A stretch of 64,000 bases of DNA. Origin: Siphonodentalium dalli (lineage: Eukaryota; Mollusca; Scaphopoda; Gadilida; Siphonodentaliidae). Below, piece by piece: positions 29,570 through 40,780 of the stretch. A program made the translations under genes and the position numbers. Location of the stretch: contig CP136066.1 of NCBI GenBank assembly GCA_032622095.1, positions 7,525,784 through 7,589,783 of the forward strand, read 5' to 3'. The notes beneath the pieces were generated by a model. It was not told where the DNA came from, ran no database searches, and worked only from the letters and a program-made list of their open reading frames with translations. How positions within the stretch are numbered: the stretch's first letter is position 1; the number at the start of each line of letters is the position of its first letter.

Positions 29570-29645
29570 TCTACTAAATTCGATTCGAGCTTCGCTAAAG
29601 ATCGGATCGAATCGAATTTAGTGCACGCAGTAATTACATTTCGTA
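29570..29645. repeat. Short palindromic repeat family, also near 58857-58960
   Basis: CTAAATTCGATTCGAGC and a partial inverted copy (ATCGAATCGAATTTAG) occur here. A similar arrangement, CTAAATTCGATTTGAGCC, occurs near 58873. Confidence 0.6.
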
Positions 29646-29760
29646 TAAAGTGCGAGTCACTAGAGATCCTCTATATAGCTGCAAGTGTTAAATTATTAGC
29701 CTGAAATAGAACCCACATATTTTATCCTTCTACATTAGACAACAGTCAGTTGAGTTCTCT

Positions 29761-30008
29761 TCACATTGGTTGAAGCTTCTTCACCCGGTATATTCTCCCT
29801 GTGGTTGTCGCACTGAGCTGGGCGCCGGTTCTCAGACCGTACTTGTAGCAGCTATTTGCCAGTACTATGAATCCGACGCATTTGGTGTCCCGCATGCAGA
29901 TTGCAGTGCAGTCCTCTTCCACGAACACGTCGCGAATCGACCCCAAGTACTTCAGATCATCTCGGGTTTGAACAGCTGGAAATGCCTCCTCGGCGAGCAA
30001 GAGGTATT
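29761..30008 (-). CDS. Terminal exon with PAN/Apple-like domain (host gene fragment)
   Basis: A minus-strand exon opens after a strong acceptor (polypyrimidine stretch ending TTTCAG, reverse complement of 30009-30015) and ends in TGA at 29761-29763. The peptide has the cysteine pattern C-x3-C-x5-C-x9-C in EDCTAICMRDTKCVGF...NSCYK. It is followed by a beta-rich GRIYRVKK end, as in PAN/Apple modules of secreted invertebrate proteins, which bind carbohydrate or protein ligands. Upstream exons are not within view unless the lectin exon at about 43.9-44.2 kb on the same strand belongs to the same gene. The exon starts at the second base of a codon. No TE resemblance. Confidence 0.65.
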
Positions 30009-30299
30009 CTGAAATAAATAAATCCACATTTTATACACTACTTTGGGAGTGGGTTTGAGAATGCTAATGAATTTACAAACAACTTATTACATTAGGTGGG
30101 ACGTGAACGTTGAGTGTAATGATTACGTCACAGCACGCGGCACCACGGTATAAATTTCCTAATATTTAACGATATTTCTAACTGAAAATGAAAGTTTATT
30201 GATACTTTCATCGAAATGTGAGTATAATTATGTCAGTTTTCCTGGCACAATTTCACTGTTTAACAATTTCATGACGGCGGGAGCTGCGCAGCTGCAGCA

Positions 30300-30524
30300 T
30301 TAAATATACTTTGCCAGTACATTTGATAAAATATACTCCCATAGGGAGCCTCGCATGTATACCATGATGCACTGGCTTACAAGGTCAAAGTTAAATTGTT
30401 TGGTCAATATATGATATGCCCTTATATATGCTAGGCTACCTGTGGGAGACTCACATGTGTAAGGCAATATATTGACACAGGGTTTTCGCAACATTTTAGG
30501 AAGATCTAGCTATGGAAGGGTTAA
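30300..30524. repeat. Decayed hairpin element related to the 55981-56372 MITE
   Basis: CTCGCATGTATACCATGATG and an inverted-like segment near 30430-30470 resemble the nested palindromes of the later piggyBac-like MITE. The minus-strand translations of both share a PC-x-N-x8-CES-x-x-G-x-LAYIR pattern. A GGGTTAA end is at 30518-30524. Boundaries are uncertain. Confidence 0.45.
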
Positions 30525-30667
30525 AAGGCATCGTCCAGATTAAAATCCTGTTTTAAATCACTCGGCGTTTGGAAGATTTTAATTTGGCGCGATGACTTTA
30601 AACTGTAATTACAGTGGAGGGGATCATATTCACCAGCCCGGGTGTTGTGTATTCACTATGTAGTTTA

Positions 30668-30699
30668 TCTCCTATATATTTTGAGACTTCCGTAAATAA

Positions 30700-30733
<34 letters not shown>

Positions 30734-31602
30734 ACGTTATAGAATCGAAAACGGCTGGTCAGATCGAGCTCAAACTTCCTATATAAGTGTAAAAAAAACA
30801 CGGGAATGGCCGTCGTCGCGTTTTGGACAAGCTCTGAGCACTCATTCTCCACTCCCAATCATCAAAATCATCGCAAACGGCACTGCGGTGGTTAAGGCAG
30901 GCACGATCTTTATATTGACCATATTTGGAGTTGTTAACCGACCAACGCTCTTTATTATCATCGGCGTTGCTAAACGCTCGCACGTGCCTACGAAACTACG
31001 GACGCAAAACGCAAAATGCATTTATCTTGATTAAAAAGGCAGAATTAACGTGTTGTGTGATTCTTATGTCTGTCGTTCCTAGGAATGCGGACATTTTTCA
31101 ATCATACCTCTTTTAGGGACGGGTACTGCGTGTTGTGTGAAAACAAAAAATGCGTGTTGTGTGATTCTTATGTCTGTCATTCCTAGGAACGGGGGAAATT
31201 TTCATCGGGTCAGTTTTTCCGCCCGATGTACGTTAAATCATACCTCTTTTAGGGGCGGGTACTGCGTGTTGTGTGATTCTTATGTCTTCTTCACCTTGAA
31301 ACGGGTACCCACAAATTTTATATATGTTGCTACCTACGGGAAGTGTCATGGACGGGTTAAATTGTGACCCCGACCTGACCTTGACCTTGAAAATGATCAA
31401 TTCAAGGTAAAAATCGGGAAAAATGCACAATTATCTCATGTTATAAACAAAAAATTAATATTAACTCATTGAAAAACAAAAAATTAAATTAAAAAATTAA
31501 TTAAAAAAAATAATTAAAAAAAATAATTAAAAAAATTAATTAAAAAAATAAAAAATTGTCATGTTTCTGACGAACGCCGCCAGTGGCGGGTTAACATGCT
31601 AG
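30668..31602 (+). mobile_element. Nonautonomous Helitron, copy 1
   Basis: Starts TCTCCTATATATTTTGAG after an A. The 3' end has a CCGCC-AGT-GGCGG hairpin (31577-31589), then 9 bases, then CTAG (31599-31602) followed by T. These are the Helitron terminal signals. The body contains a (GT)n tract (30708-30733) and three copies of TGTTGTGTGATTCTTATGTC. No Rep-helicase is present. Confidence 0.8.
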
Positions 31603-32254
31603 TCTACTATATATTTTGAGAATTCGTATATAAATATATATGTATATATGTGTGTATGTGTGTTTATACTTTATAGAATCGAAAACGCCTGCACCGATTG
31701 AGACCAAACTTCCTATCTAAGGGTAAAATCCCACGGGAATGGTGGACGTCGCATTTTGGACAAGCTCTGAGCACTCATTCTCCACTCCCAATAATCAAAA
31801 TCACCGCAAACGGCACTGCGGGGGTTAATAGCGTTGATAGTTAAAGAGCGTTCCTATCCGCAGTGTACATGTAGTTGATAAAGAGCGTATGTGCGTAATG
31901 TGATTCTTACGTCTGGGTTTTCGCTATCGATTCACGACCGATCCAAGAGGCGTAACTCTACATTTTGTTATATCTGTATGACGGGATCTACATGACTGGA
32001 CTTCCACGAATCTTCGGATGGCCCCCAAGCACTAAATACACACACTGCTTTCGGGTGGCCCCCACACCGTGAATGTGAGAATATTCCGGTGCCCCCAAGC
32101 CGTGAATGCCAACAACAACGACATTGTTGGCATACTTCTTTTTGGGACGGGTACCATAATTTCTCTTGATTAAAATGGCACAATTAACTCATTGAAAAGC
32201 AAAAAAAATGTCATGTTTTGGACAAACGCCGCCAGTGGCGGGCTAACCTGCTAG
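31603..32254 (+). mobile_element. Nonautonomous Helitron, copy 2, head-to-tail with copy 1
   Basis: Begins TCTACTATATATTTTGAG directly after the CTAG of copy 1. It shares ~190 bases of 5' sequence with copy 1, including GACAAGCTCTGAGCACTCAT. It ends with the same CCGCC-AGT-GGCGG hairpin and CTAG at 32251-32254. Confidence 0.82.
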
Positions 32255-32840
32255 TATATTATATATTTTGGGAAATCTGTCTGTCTGTGTGTGTGTGCCT
32301 GTCTGTTCGCGATGGACGGACCTACAGTTGACAGATACGTTGTGTCAATAATTTTGTCCATGCATAATGGGGTTTGTAAATATGTCAGTGCCCCCAGTGT
32401 GGGGTTGGCATTAGCTGTACAGTTGACAGATACGTTGTGTCAATAATTTTGTCCATGCATAATGGGGTTAGTAAAGGGTTTTGTCCATGTATACTGGGGT
32501 TATAAACATTGAGGGGTTGATAAAGTCCATGCATTGTGAAGTTAAACCATATATTCATTATGAGGTCATAAAGGATTTTGTCCATGTATACTGGTTTTAC
32601 AAACATTGAGGAGAACATGCATTGTGTCAATAATTTTCTCCATGCATAATGGGATTAGTAAAGGGTTATGTCCATGTATACTGGGGTTATACACATTGAG
32701 GGTTGACAAGTCCATGCATTGTGAAGTTAAACCATATGTTCATTATGAGGTCATAAAGGGTTGTGTCCATGTATACTGGGGTTACAAACATTGAGGAGAA
32801 TATGAGGGGTTGATAAAGTTCATGCATTGTGAAGTTAAAA
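32255..32840 (+). repeat. Third Helitron-like 5' start and imperfect ~180-bp tandem repeats
   Basis: TATATTATATATTTTGGG at 32255 resembles the starts of the two preceding Helitrons. It runs into repeated blocks containing TTTTGTCCATG, CATAATGGGGTT and TATACTGGGGTTA (about 32345, 32445 and 32625). Related words in opposite orientation occur at 35570-35740. No 3' end is assigned to this copy. Confidence 0.6.
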
Positions 32841-33249
32841 AAATCAGATTTGAATGAAGTCTCTTACTCAGAGCTAAAATAATAAATTAGACTGATCCAT
32901 TGCTCATTTGAAGGGGTATTTTCATAATGAGCATACGGCAGCAAGAAATAACTTTCCTGAGATTTATTAATGGATTCCCATTCATTCAGTAGTAGTGTTG
33001 TTCAGATCTGATAACTTATTAACTGAACATCCATATATGTTCCGTCACCAGCAAGATTCTAGGGTTCTGACCGGTCAAAGAACCCCTCAATATTTGTTAT
33101 GTTCCCCTCTTGACATGCGAAACCAAGGGCCTTATGTTTACAGATTACGTCATGCAGAAAAAGACTGTCGGGGTAAATGTTTCTGCATTTTAACAGTTAT
33201 CATTCTGTTAACACTTAAAAGGCAGAAAACAAAGATTCCGACGGAACAT

Positions 33250-33405
33250 ATATGTTATTGTGGTTGATTGACGATAACATGGTCTGACGTTTACAGCATA
33301 CAACGTATGTTCAACCTCGATGTTTGCGTCTCAGTTGAACATAAATTCCAAGCAGTGAACATCAGACCATGTTTAATACCGTCAATCCACACACAATAAC
33401 TTATA
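33250..33405. repeat. Inverted repeat, ~40-bp arms
   Basis: TTATTGTGGTTGATTGACG (33252) pairs with the inverted copy CGTCAATCCACACACAATAA near 33380-33399; AACATGGTCTGACGTT pairs with AACATCAGACCATGTT. The interval 32840-33250 holds no supported gene. Confidence 0.7.
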
Positions 33406-33408
33406 ATA

Positions 33409-33702
33409 TGTGTTTAAAATTGGATTGAAGACAGACGTAAAAGACTGTCTGAGTGGACAAACTAGTGCATCAGCTGTAGAAAATCAGTGTACATGCGCAA
33501 ATCAATGTTTGGCAAAACCTAACCTTCATGTAGAAAATTAGATGAAAAATAAGAAATTTCTATATATTTCGTCTAACTTTCCAAATAATAGTTTCCATAC
33601 AAAATTGATTTGTACATGTGCACTGTGATTTTCTACACCTCATGCACTAGTTTGTCCTATCAGACAGTCATTTATTTATGTTTTAAACCAATTTTAAACA
33701 CA
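33409..33702. mobile_element. Foldback MITE, ~294 bp
   Basis: TGTGTTTAAAATTGG at 33409-33423 is the exact inverse of 33688-33702. The ~100-base arms, including GGACAAACTAGTGCAT on both sides, are inverted copies. No coding content. Confidence 0.8.
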
Positions 33703-34800
33703 AAGCGCTTTGGTTTAGAGGCTCAAGGTTCCCGGCCCTGTTACAGTTGGAATCAGATTAAGTGGGCATTTAAGCTCGGTTTTAGCGCACCCCGTAGCGA
33801 GAACATTGCCACGCATAAGCGCGATTATCCAAAAATATATACACACAGAATGCACCATGTGAACTATTGTTATGGAAAAAGGTTCATCGTGGATTTATGT
33901 CAGCCAAAATTTTGTTTTTCACTTTTCAAGTTAGTCAGAATTTAACAACGAACATGAAATTCCAAGAAAAATTATTATTTGTGAACGCTCATCAATAAAT
34001 AGCCTGTGGGACATGTGTGTTGTGCTCGCTAACTGCGTGCACATATTTTTAATAAGCGCGCTAATATTCGCGTTTAAACAGACCGATTCCATCTGTATTT
34101 ATGGGGTTTGTCTATTACAGTATACATCCTCTTGACTGCCAATGTATTACAATTTTGCAATTTTGTATTTTATTCGAAGCAATGATCTTTGGGTAACACA
34201 AAACCGCCAAAATTACAACTGCTCACAACGGCTTTTATACTTTTAGTCAATAACTCTGTTAATCTAATTTGAACATCTGGATAGAAACTTCTGCCGATTT
34301 ACTTTCTTTTGCCTAAATACCAGCATCGGTCTGTGATTCTGACATTTCATTCTGCCAGAAATGTGATGTGCAATGTGTAGGATACATTTTGCAAGATAAA
34401 ATAATCAATGTATTTGTGAATGCGATTAAAAGTAGATTATAAGCCGTTAGTAGATTTGGTGGTTTTGTGTTGCTCGATGGTCATTGCTTCGAATAAAATC
34501 CCAATTGTATTGCGCATTTTCGCGCTAATTATTCGCGACGAAAAACGTTGTGTTGTGTGGGCCAATATATCTGGATGGGAGTGTCAACCGTTGACCCAGG
34601 GCTTCATCTGCCAATCAGCTGATAGTTACCTGTTCACATGTAACTGAAAGCAATGAAAGTTGCAAATATTATTTCATAACATAAAATTTATATTGAATGT
34701 CTCAAAATAACATGTTTTCATATACATTTATAAATGTAATGTCTTTCACATACTAATGATGTCCCAATTTGTGAGAAACTGTACTAATTGCAGATGATTT
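33703..34800. other. No supported gene
   Basis: Short open frames only, with no motif, repeat or RNA gene that I can recognise. Confidence 0.6.
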
Positions 34801-35315
34801 AATCCATAAATGTCCATTTCCTGGATATAGGTGTGTCCTCCGCAACTTGTGATGAAAACAAATTTGTTTGGTAAACAATCATGTCTAAAACTTCATCACT
34901 GACATCAGTCAGAAAAAGTTCCAAGAACTCAATTTCTGTTGAATTCTCATCCAAAGAAAGCTGAGGACCGGTATTATTCCTGTCAAATCCTGGAATTGAC
35001 GACGAACAACATTTTCTGTCCAGGTATCAGCATGTGTTGTTGATTGTTGAGGTGCGCCACCGTGTCGTTGTTGTTGTTGTTGACTTCTGCTATTCACTAT
35101 CCGTTGAATAAGAACTCAAGTGCTGTGTTCCCTCAGGTATTATCACTGCAAGTACTAATACTCTCTACTTCATAACGGAGTCCATCGGAGTCGCTATTTT
35201 TATCATCGTCAGATTCATTTTCTTCTGAGTCCGATAAACTGTCATCTAAGTCAGAATAATCTAGTATTTCAACCGGAATTATTTTCTTTCTCTGCCGCAA
35301 GATGGCATATAGCAT
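34800..35315 (-). pseudogene. PiggyBac-transposase-like N-terminal fragment, broken
   Basis: On the minus strand an acidic Asp/Ser/Glu-rich stretch (LDYSDLDDSLSDSEENESDD, 35315-35133) is followed by a Gln-rich stretch. Next comes a segment with W-T-E-N-V-V-R and then, in another frame, FLELFLTDVSDEVLDMIV and Q-T-N. This order (acidic N terminus, W/F-rich block, 'F-F-D-E...I-V..T-N') matches the start of piggyBac/PGBD transposases. The frame changes near 34965-34970 and there are stops between blocks, so it is non-functional. The catalytic Asp residues are not present. Confidence 0.5.
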
Positions 35316-35559
35316 CCGCAGAAACTCAGGTGAACTAAACCAGGTGTATCATGAGAAAAAACATTGAAAAATTACCGATAAAAACGTATACATCATTTTC
35401 TATGGAGGCCGCCATTGTTGTTACCCGGATGTGCATGAAACGGAAGCGGTGCGTAAAAATATTGTTCCGTCACCGGTTCAATCTCTTCTGATTGGTCGAT
35501 GGACAAAAATCGGGAACAGACGGAAATTAACGGAAATTATGATGGTTTCATGGTGTTGT

Positions 35560-36668
35560 CCATTATAAAAAAAAGATGGACAGATCAGCTTATGGACAAA
35601 TCCGACCATGGACAAAACATTGTGGGGTTATTTTAAAAAACATATTTTTTGACCCCACAAAGCTCTTGTCAGAAGTCTCAGACATATGTATTGTGGGATT
35701 AACCACACAATACGTAAAAAAAACCCCACAATGCAGCAATGGACAGACAAATAACTTCACAGTGTACCTCCGGTAAGGACTCGAGAACGGCCGAGCCGAT
35801 TTCGATGAAACTTGGTATTTGGGGGTACTTTCGGTCGGGGAGTGGCATGGGCCTATTAATTTGCCCGTTCGACGTGACCTTGACCTTGAAATCGGGTCAT
35901 TTCAAGGTCGAACGCCCGAGTATCACGGGATTTCGATGAAAATTAGTGTCTAGGGATACTTTCGTATGGAGAGTGTCGTAAGCCTATTCGTTTGCCCGTG
36001 CGACGTGACCTTGACCTTGAAATCGGGTAAATTCAAGGTCAAAATGCGAATTTTTATGGGATTTCGACGAAATTTGATACATAGGGATACTTTTGTCCAC
36101 AGAGTGTCCAAATCGTGACCCCGACCTGACCTTGACCTCCAATATGATCAATTCGAGGTCAAATCGGGTAAAACCGGATGGATTTCGACGAGTACTTTTG
36201 TCGGGTACTTTTGTTTTGGACTGGTCAAATCGTGACCCCACCTGGCCTTGACATTCAAAATGGACAATGCAAGGTCAAATCGCGCAATTCGCCGAAAAGC
36301 AGAGGGGAAACAGCCCGGACGAAACTTGGTATTTGGGGGTACTTTCGGTCGGGGAGTGGCATGGGCCTATTAATTTGCCCGTTCGACGTGACCTTGACCT
36401 TGAAATCATGTCATTTCAAGGTCGAACGCCCGAGTATCACGGGATTTCGATGACAATTATTGTCTGGGGATACTTTCGTATTGGGAGTGTCGTAAGCCTA
36501 TTCGTTTGCTCGTGCGACGTGAACTTGACCTTCAAATCGGGTCAATTCAAGGTCAAATCGTGACCCCACCTGACCTTGACCTTCAAAATTGACAATTCAA
36601 AGTCAAATCGCGCAATTCAAAGAAAAGCAGAGGCGAAACAGCCCGGACAAAGTCGGGTCCACCAGCTA
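35560..36668 (+). mobile_element. Helitron-like element with TGACCTTGACCT repeats (3' end defined)
   Basis: The 3' end has a CCCGGAC-AAA-GTCGGG hairpin-like stretch, 8 bases, and CTAG at 36665-36668 followed by T. Internally, ~115-260-base repeats carry GGTACTTTCGGTCGGGGAGT (35824 and 36339) and TGACCTTGACCTTGAA. The 5' end is not located; the given start is only where related repeat sequence begins. 34.4-35.5 kb otherwise holds only the piggyBac fragment. Confidence 0.65.
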
Positions 36669-36699
36669 GTATATATATATATACATGAACTTGATATGG

Positions 36700-38735
36700 T
36701 CCGAAGCAAAATTTAATTTTTAAATAACAAGACCATTTTACCCTCAGAACTAGATGATATATGTGCGGGCTTTACTAAAATTATGACCGATGCTGCGGGC
36801 AAAACATTTGGAACTTTCGTTCCTGGGCGACAACGTAATAATATTGCCCCAGATAAAAATAAACCCTGGTTTGACCAGGATTGTAAACAGGCTAGGAAGA
36901 AGTTTAACATATCAAAACCGTGATAAATCTAAATCAAATAAAGAATTACTAAAATATGCTGGAAAGTGGCAAGAAATTTATTGTATCTTTATAGACTGTC
37001 GAAAAGCATTTGATACGATTTGGAGGGACGCATTGCGGCTAAAAAAGATGAACTATGATATTAATGGTAAAGTCCTAAATATTATAAAGGATATGTATGG
37101 CAAAATTAACATTTGTGTCAGAGACAACAGCTCTATGTCTAACGTTTTTTTCTAAGTAAAATTGGCCTATTCCAAGGTGACATAATGTCACCTTTCTTAT
37201 TTTCTCTCTATGTAAATGATTTACAAAGTTTCTTGTTTGATTGTGCCATAGACCCTCTGAAATTCCTAGATGAATCATGTTGGCTGCTTTATTAAATTAT
37301 TATGTATTTTATATGCCGACGATAGAGTTCTATTTTCTGACGACGAAGATAATATGCATAGGGCTCTCCTCGCCTTTGCCGATTATGCAGAAGCCTGGAA
37401 ACTTCAAGTCAATACAAGACACAATTAATGATTTTCACGAAGAAATGGTCGACAAATCTTCCTACATTCATGTATAGAGTGTAGCCTAGAAATAGTTAAA
37501 GAATTATTTAGGGGTTAAATTATTTTATAATGGTCGCTTCTGCCAGAACATAAAGAAAATAGTTAATTCTGCAACGAGAGCGATGTACGGACTGCTTAAT
37601 AAGGTCCGAAAACTTAACCTACCTACCCATTGATATAATGCTTGATTTATTCGATAAGATGAGTTCACATATTTTACTGCATGGAAGCGAGATCTGGTGT
37701 TTGGAACGTATTCAAAGTGTAGAGACACTACATCTAAAATGTTGTAAGATGGTTGCGTCCATCAAAATGAGTACCCCCAATTACATAGTTTATGCAGAAT
37801 TCGCACGACACCCCGTCTCTATAGAAATAACATGCCGAGCTCTGACATATTGGTCAAATCTCGTATGGAGTGACGGCTCTGTGTTAGCTAAGCATGTTTA
37901 TAACTTAATTTATCAGGCTCAAGAGATGAACTCAACGACAGCAGACAAAAATAACTCCAAATGATTATCTTTTGTCAAAAATGCTCTTTATGATTTTAAA
38001 TTGCAATCAAAGTGGATTACCGAGACGGGCCTGGCCGCTATTGAACTCAAAAATGCAAAATCTTTTCTCAAACAGCGTCATTGGGACGCACTACTCGTTG
38101 ACATAAACACATCTGCTTCATCGAGGGCCCAATTTTATAGTTTTATTAAAACTGATTACGGTTATTAAAATTAATTTTGCCGTCTAATATATCGATATAG
38201 CTCCTGAAGCTCAGAACTGCAAATAATAAACTGCTATAGAAAGCGCAAGATGGAAGACATCTCCGAATGATAATGACAATAGGATATGCACTATATGTGG
38301 AAATAGTAAGGAGACGAATACCATTTAGTCATTATATGCAGTCATTTGGATGAAATCAGAAAACAATATACCCCTGAATACTGTTGGAAGAACCATACGA
38401 GAGAGAAATTCCATGGTCTCCTATCTCTTCAAAATACAAGCCTCACAAAAAGACTATGTATATTCCTAAGGTGTGTCTTTAAGAAGGTGTCTTATTCTAT
38501 ATGAGCGAAATCATTTAATGCTATGAGTGAACACATGTAGTTATCATGCTTGTTAAGTTTATCGCCTATTATTGTGTAATCTAATTTAATTACTGCTGAA
38601 AATATAAACATGCATTGTGTATATGAAATGAACAATGATGAATGTGATATCCAAAGTTGTGTACATCGTGTATATACATTTAGCTTTGTTCACTGTTATG
38701 TGACTTGTGCCATAAATCAATTAATCAATCTATTA
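36700..38735 (+). pseudogene. Decayed non-LTR retrotransposon (LINE) fragment
   Basis: Frames in three registers show, in order, an endonuclease-C-terminal/linker block (PWFDQDCKQARKKF, about 36860-36905) and RT blocks with DCRKAFDTIW (36990-37025), G-D-I-M-S-P-F-L-F-S-L-Y-V-N-D near 37165-37225 and a degraded A-D-D catalytic region near 37310-37360. A C-terminal CX2C...H..C finger (CTICGN near 38290) follows. The 3' end is an AATCAATTAATCAATC-type tail before (TA)n at 38740. Multiple frameshifts and stops make it non-functional. Confidence 0.85.
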
Positions 38736-38759
38736 AAATATATATATATATATATATGG

Positions 38760-39100
38760 GGTCAGATGTTGGTAGCCCGTTTATATTATACACGCGTACG
38801 TTCACAACATATAACCATACACAACATCCGGCATGCTTTTGGCCGCGTATTTATCCATTTTGTGGTGTGGCGTAACATGCGGCCCGCCATTCTCGTTTTA
38901 AAGTGATGTGAAACACTCTAGTAGGGTGATCGAATAGAAACGGAGAAAAATATTGTTTGAGGAAGTTATTTTTACAAATATTATATCCAAATTGACAACA
39001 CACACCGTCATTCTTTTATATTAATTAAATACAAGAACTGTCGATGGCAAAATGGGTTTCACTAGTTTTTCGCCGATAGATGCGTCCCGAATCGAGTAGT
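38760..39100. other. No supported gene
   Basis: Unassigned sequence between the LINE tail and the next minisatellite. Confidence 0.6.
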
Positions 39101-39114
39101 AAATATTTACAATT

Positions 39115-39450
39115 GAGCGTAGTTCGTATGAAGGAGATGCGTAGTTCGTATGATGGAGATGCGTAGTTCGTATGGTGGAGATGCGTAGTTCGTATGATGG
39201 AGCTGCGTAGTTCGTATGATGGAGATGCGTAGTTCGTATGATGGAGATGCGTAGTTCGTATGATGGAGATGCGTAGTTCGTATGATGGAGGTCGTATGAT
39301 GGAGGTCGTATGATGGAGGACGTATGATGGAGGTCGTATGATGGAGGTCGTATGATGGAGGTAGTGTGATGGAGGTCGTATGATGGAGGACGTATGATGG
39401 AGGACGTATGATGGAGGACGTATGATGGAGGTCGTATGATGGAGGTCAAG
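39115..39450 (+). repeat. Compound minisatellite, 22-bp then 12-bp units
   Basis: About eight copies of GTAGTTCGTATGATGGAGATGC-like units (22 bases) pass into about thirteen copies of GTATGATGGAGGTC-like 12-base units. The long minus-strand open frames here are repeat artefacts. Confidence 0.95.
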
Positions 39451-39549
39451 TGAACAATTTTGAATGGGGATTCCCATGCAAATGTGCGAAGCCAAAGTTA
39501 CAGAGTTGCACATACTTCTGAGTGTGACTTGATGTGGTATTGGAAACAA

Positions 39550-39730
39550 CTGGTATTTATCTGGCGGGTCCGTTTGGTAAGTTATAAAATTTTGCAATAT
39601 ATATATGTTTGAGAATTATTTTCTGGAATTACATCACTTGACCTACATTTGAAAATTCAATATAAAATTCAAAAATAAATACACCAACATTATAATGGAA
39701 CAAGTTCCAAGCGGACCCGCCAGATAAATA
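39550..39730. repeat. Short inverted repeat, ~25-bp arms
   Basis: ATTTATCTGGCGGGTCCG at 39554 is inverted as CGGACCCGCCAGATAAAT near 39713. About 140 bases of AT-rich sequence lie between. Confidence 0.85.
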
Positions 39731-39789
39731 CCTGGGGTTTTTTTCAATTGAATATGAATCAATGGAAATCCTGGAGACTGACTAGGGTC

Positions 39790-40780
39790 ACCAAGAATCA
39801 CGGCGAATAACTGAGTATCACCGCGAATAACTGAGTATCACCGCGAAAAACTGATTATCACCGCGAAAAACACGTTTCATCTAGTTGTTATGTTAAATGT
39901 TATCGATTCTCACTCTTAACGTCGAGCTTGGCAGTTTTGAACATTTTATATTAAGTATTTTTCACATTTTGATGACTGACCACCGAACCGCCAAGCTCGA
40001 ATTTTAAATCAAAATACGAAGCTGAATTTCGGCCCATTTCTCGTTTCTAAAACATGCTCCAGCTAGTTTTCATGTAAAAACATGTAACATGATTATCATT
40101 TCTCACTCTCACAGTCGAGCTTGGCGTTTTGAACATTTTATATCACGATTTTTGGACATTTAGATGACCGATGGCTGGTTAATAGGGGGCGTGTTTACCT
40201 AATGAAAACCTCGCTGTTTTACGCAGATTTCCTGTCGATTTGTGGCCGAGATTTCTTTTTAAACACGTACGTAGTTTTCATCTAAAACATGTTAGCTATC
40301 CCTCGCACCTTGACTACACCACTATTAGCCGATATTAGCGGTGATCCACTCTGAACTCGTGTGGAGCGGATTTAATATGAATCAATGAAAATCCTGAAGA
40401 CTGACCAGGGTCACCAAGAATCACCGCGAAAAACTGAGAATCACCACGAAAAACTGAGAATCACCGCGAAAAACTGAGAATCACCACGGAAAACTGAGAA
40501 TCATTACGAACCCCTAAAATCACCGCGAACCACTGAGAATCGCCGCGAACTGAGAGTCACTGCGAACAACCGAGAATCACCGCGAATAACTAAGAATCAC
40601 CGCGAATAACTCAGAATCACCACGAACCACTAAAAATCACCGCGAACCACTGAGAATTACCGCGAATAACTCAGAATCGCCGCAACCAACTGAGAATAAA
40701 TGGAACAACCGAGAATCACCGCGAACCACTGAGAATCACTGGAACAACCGAGAATTACCACGAACAACTGAGAATAAGTT
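39790..40780 (+). repeat. Dispersed/tandem ~20-bp ATCACCGCGAATAACTGAGA repeats
   Basis: The unit occurs in a short block (39790-39870) and a long block (40405-40775) with many substitutions. Between them a ~110-base segment containing GTCGAGCTTGGC and TTGAACATTTTATAT is present twice (about 39920 and 40110). Confidence 0.9.

Noticed and set aside
39021-39597. 142- and 190-codon minus-strand frames rich in HHTTSIIRPPSY
   Set aside because: They are made by the 22/12-bp minisatellite; repeat artefact.
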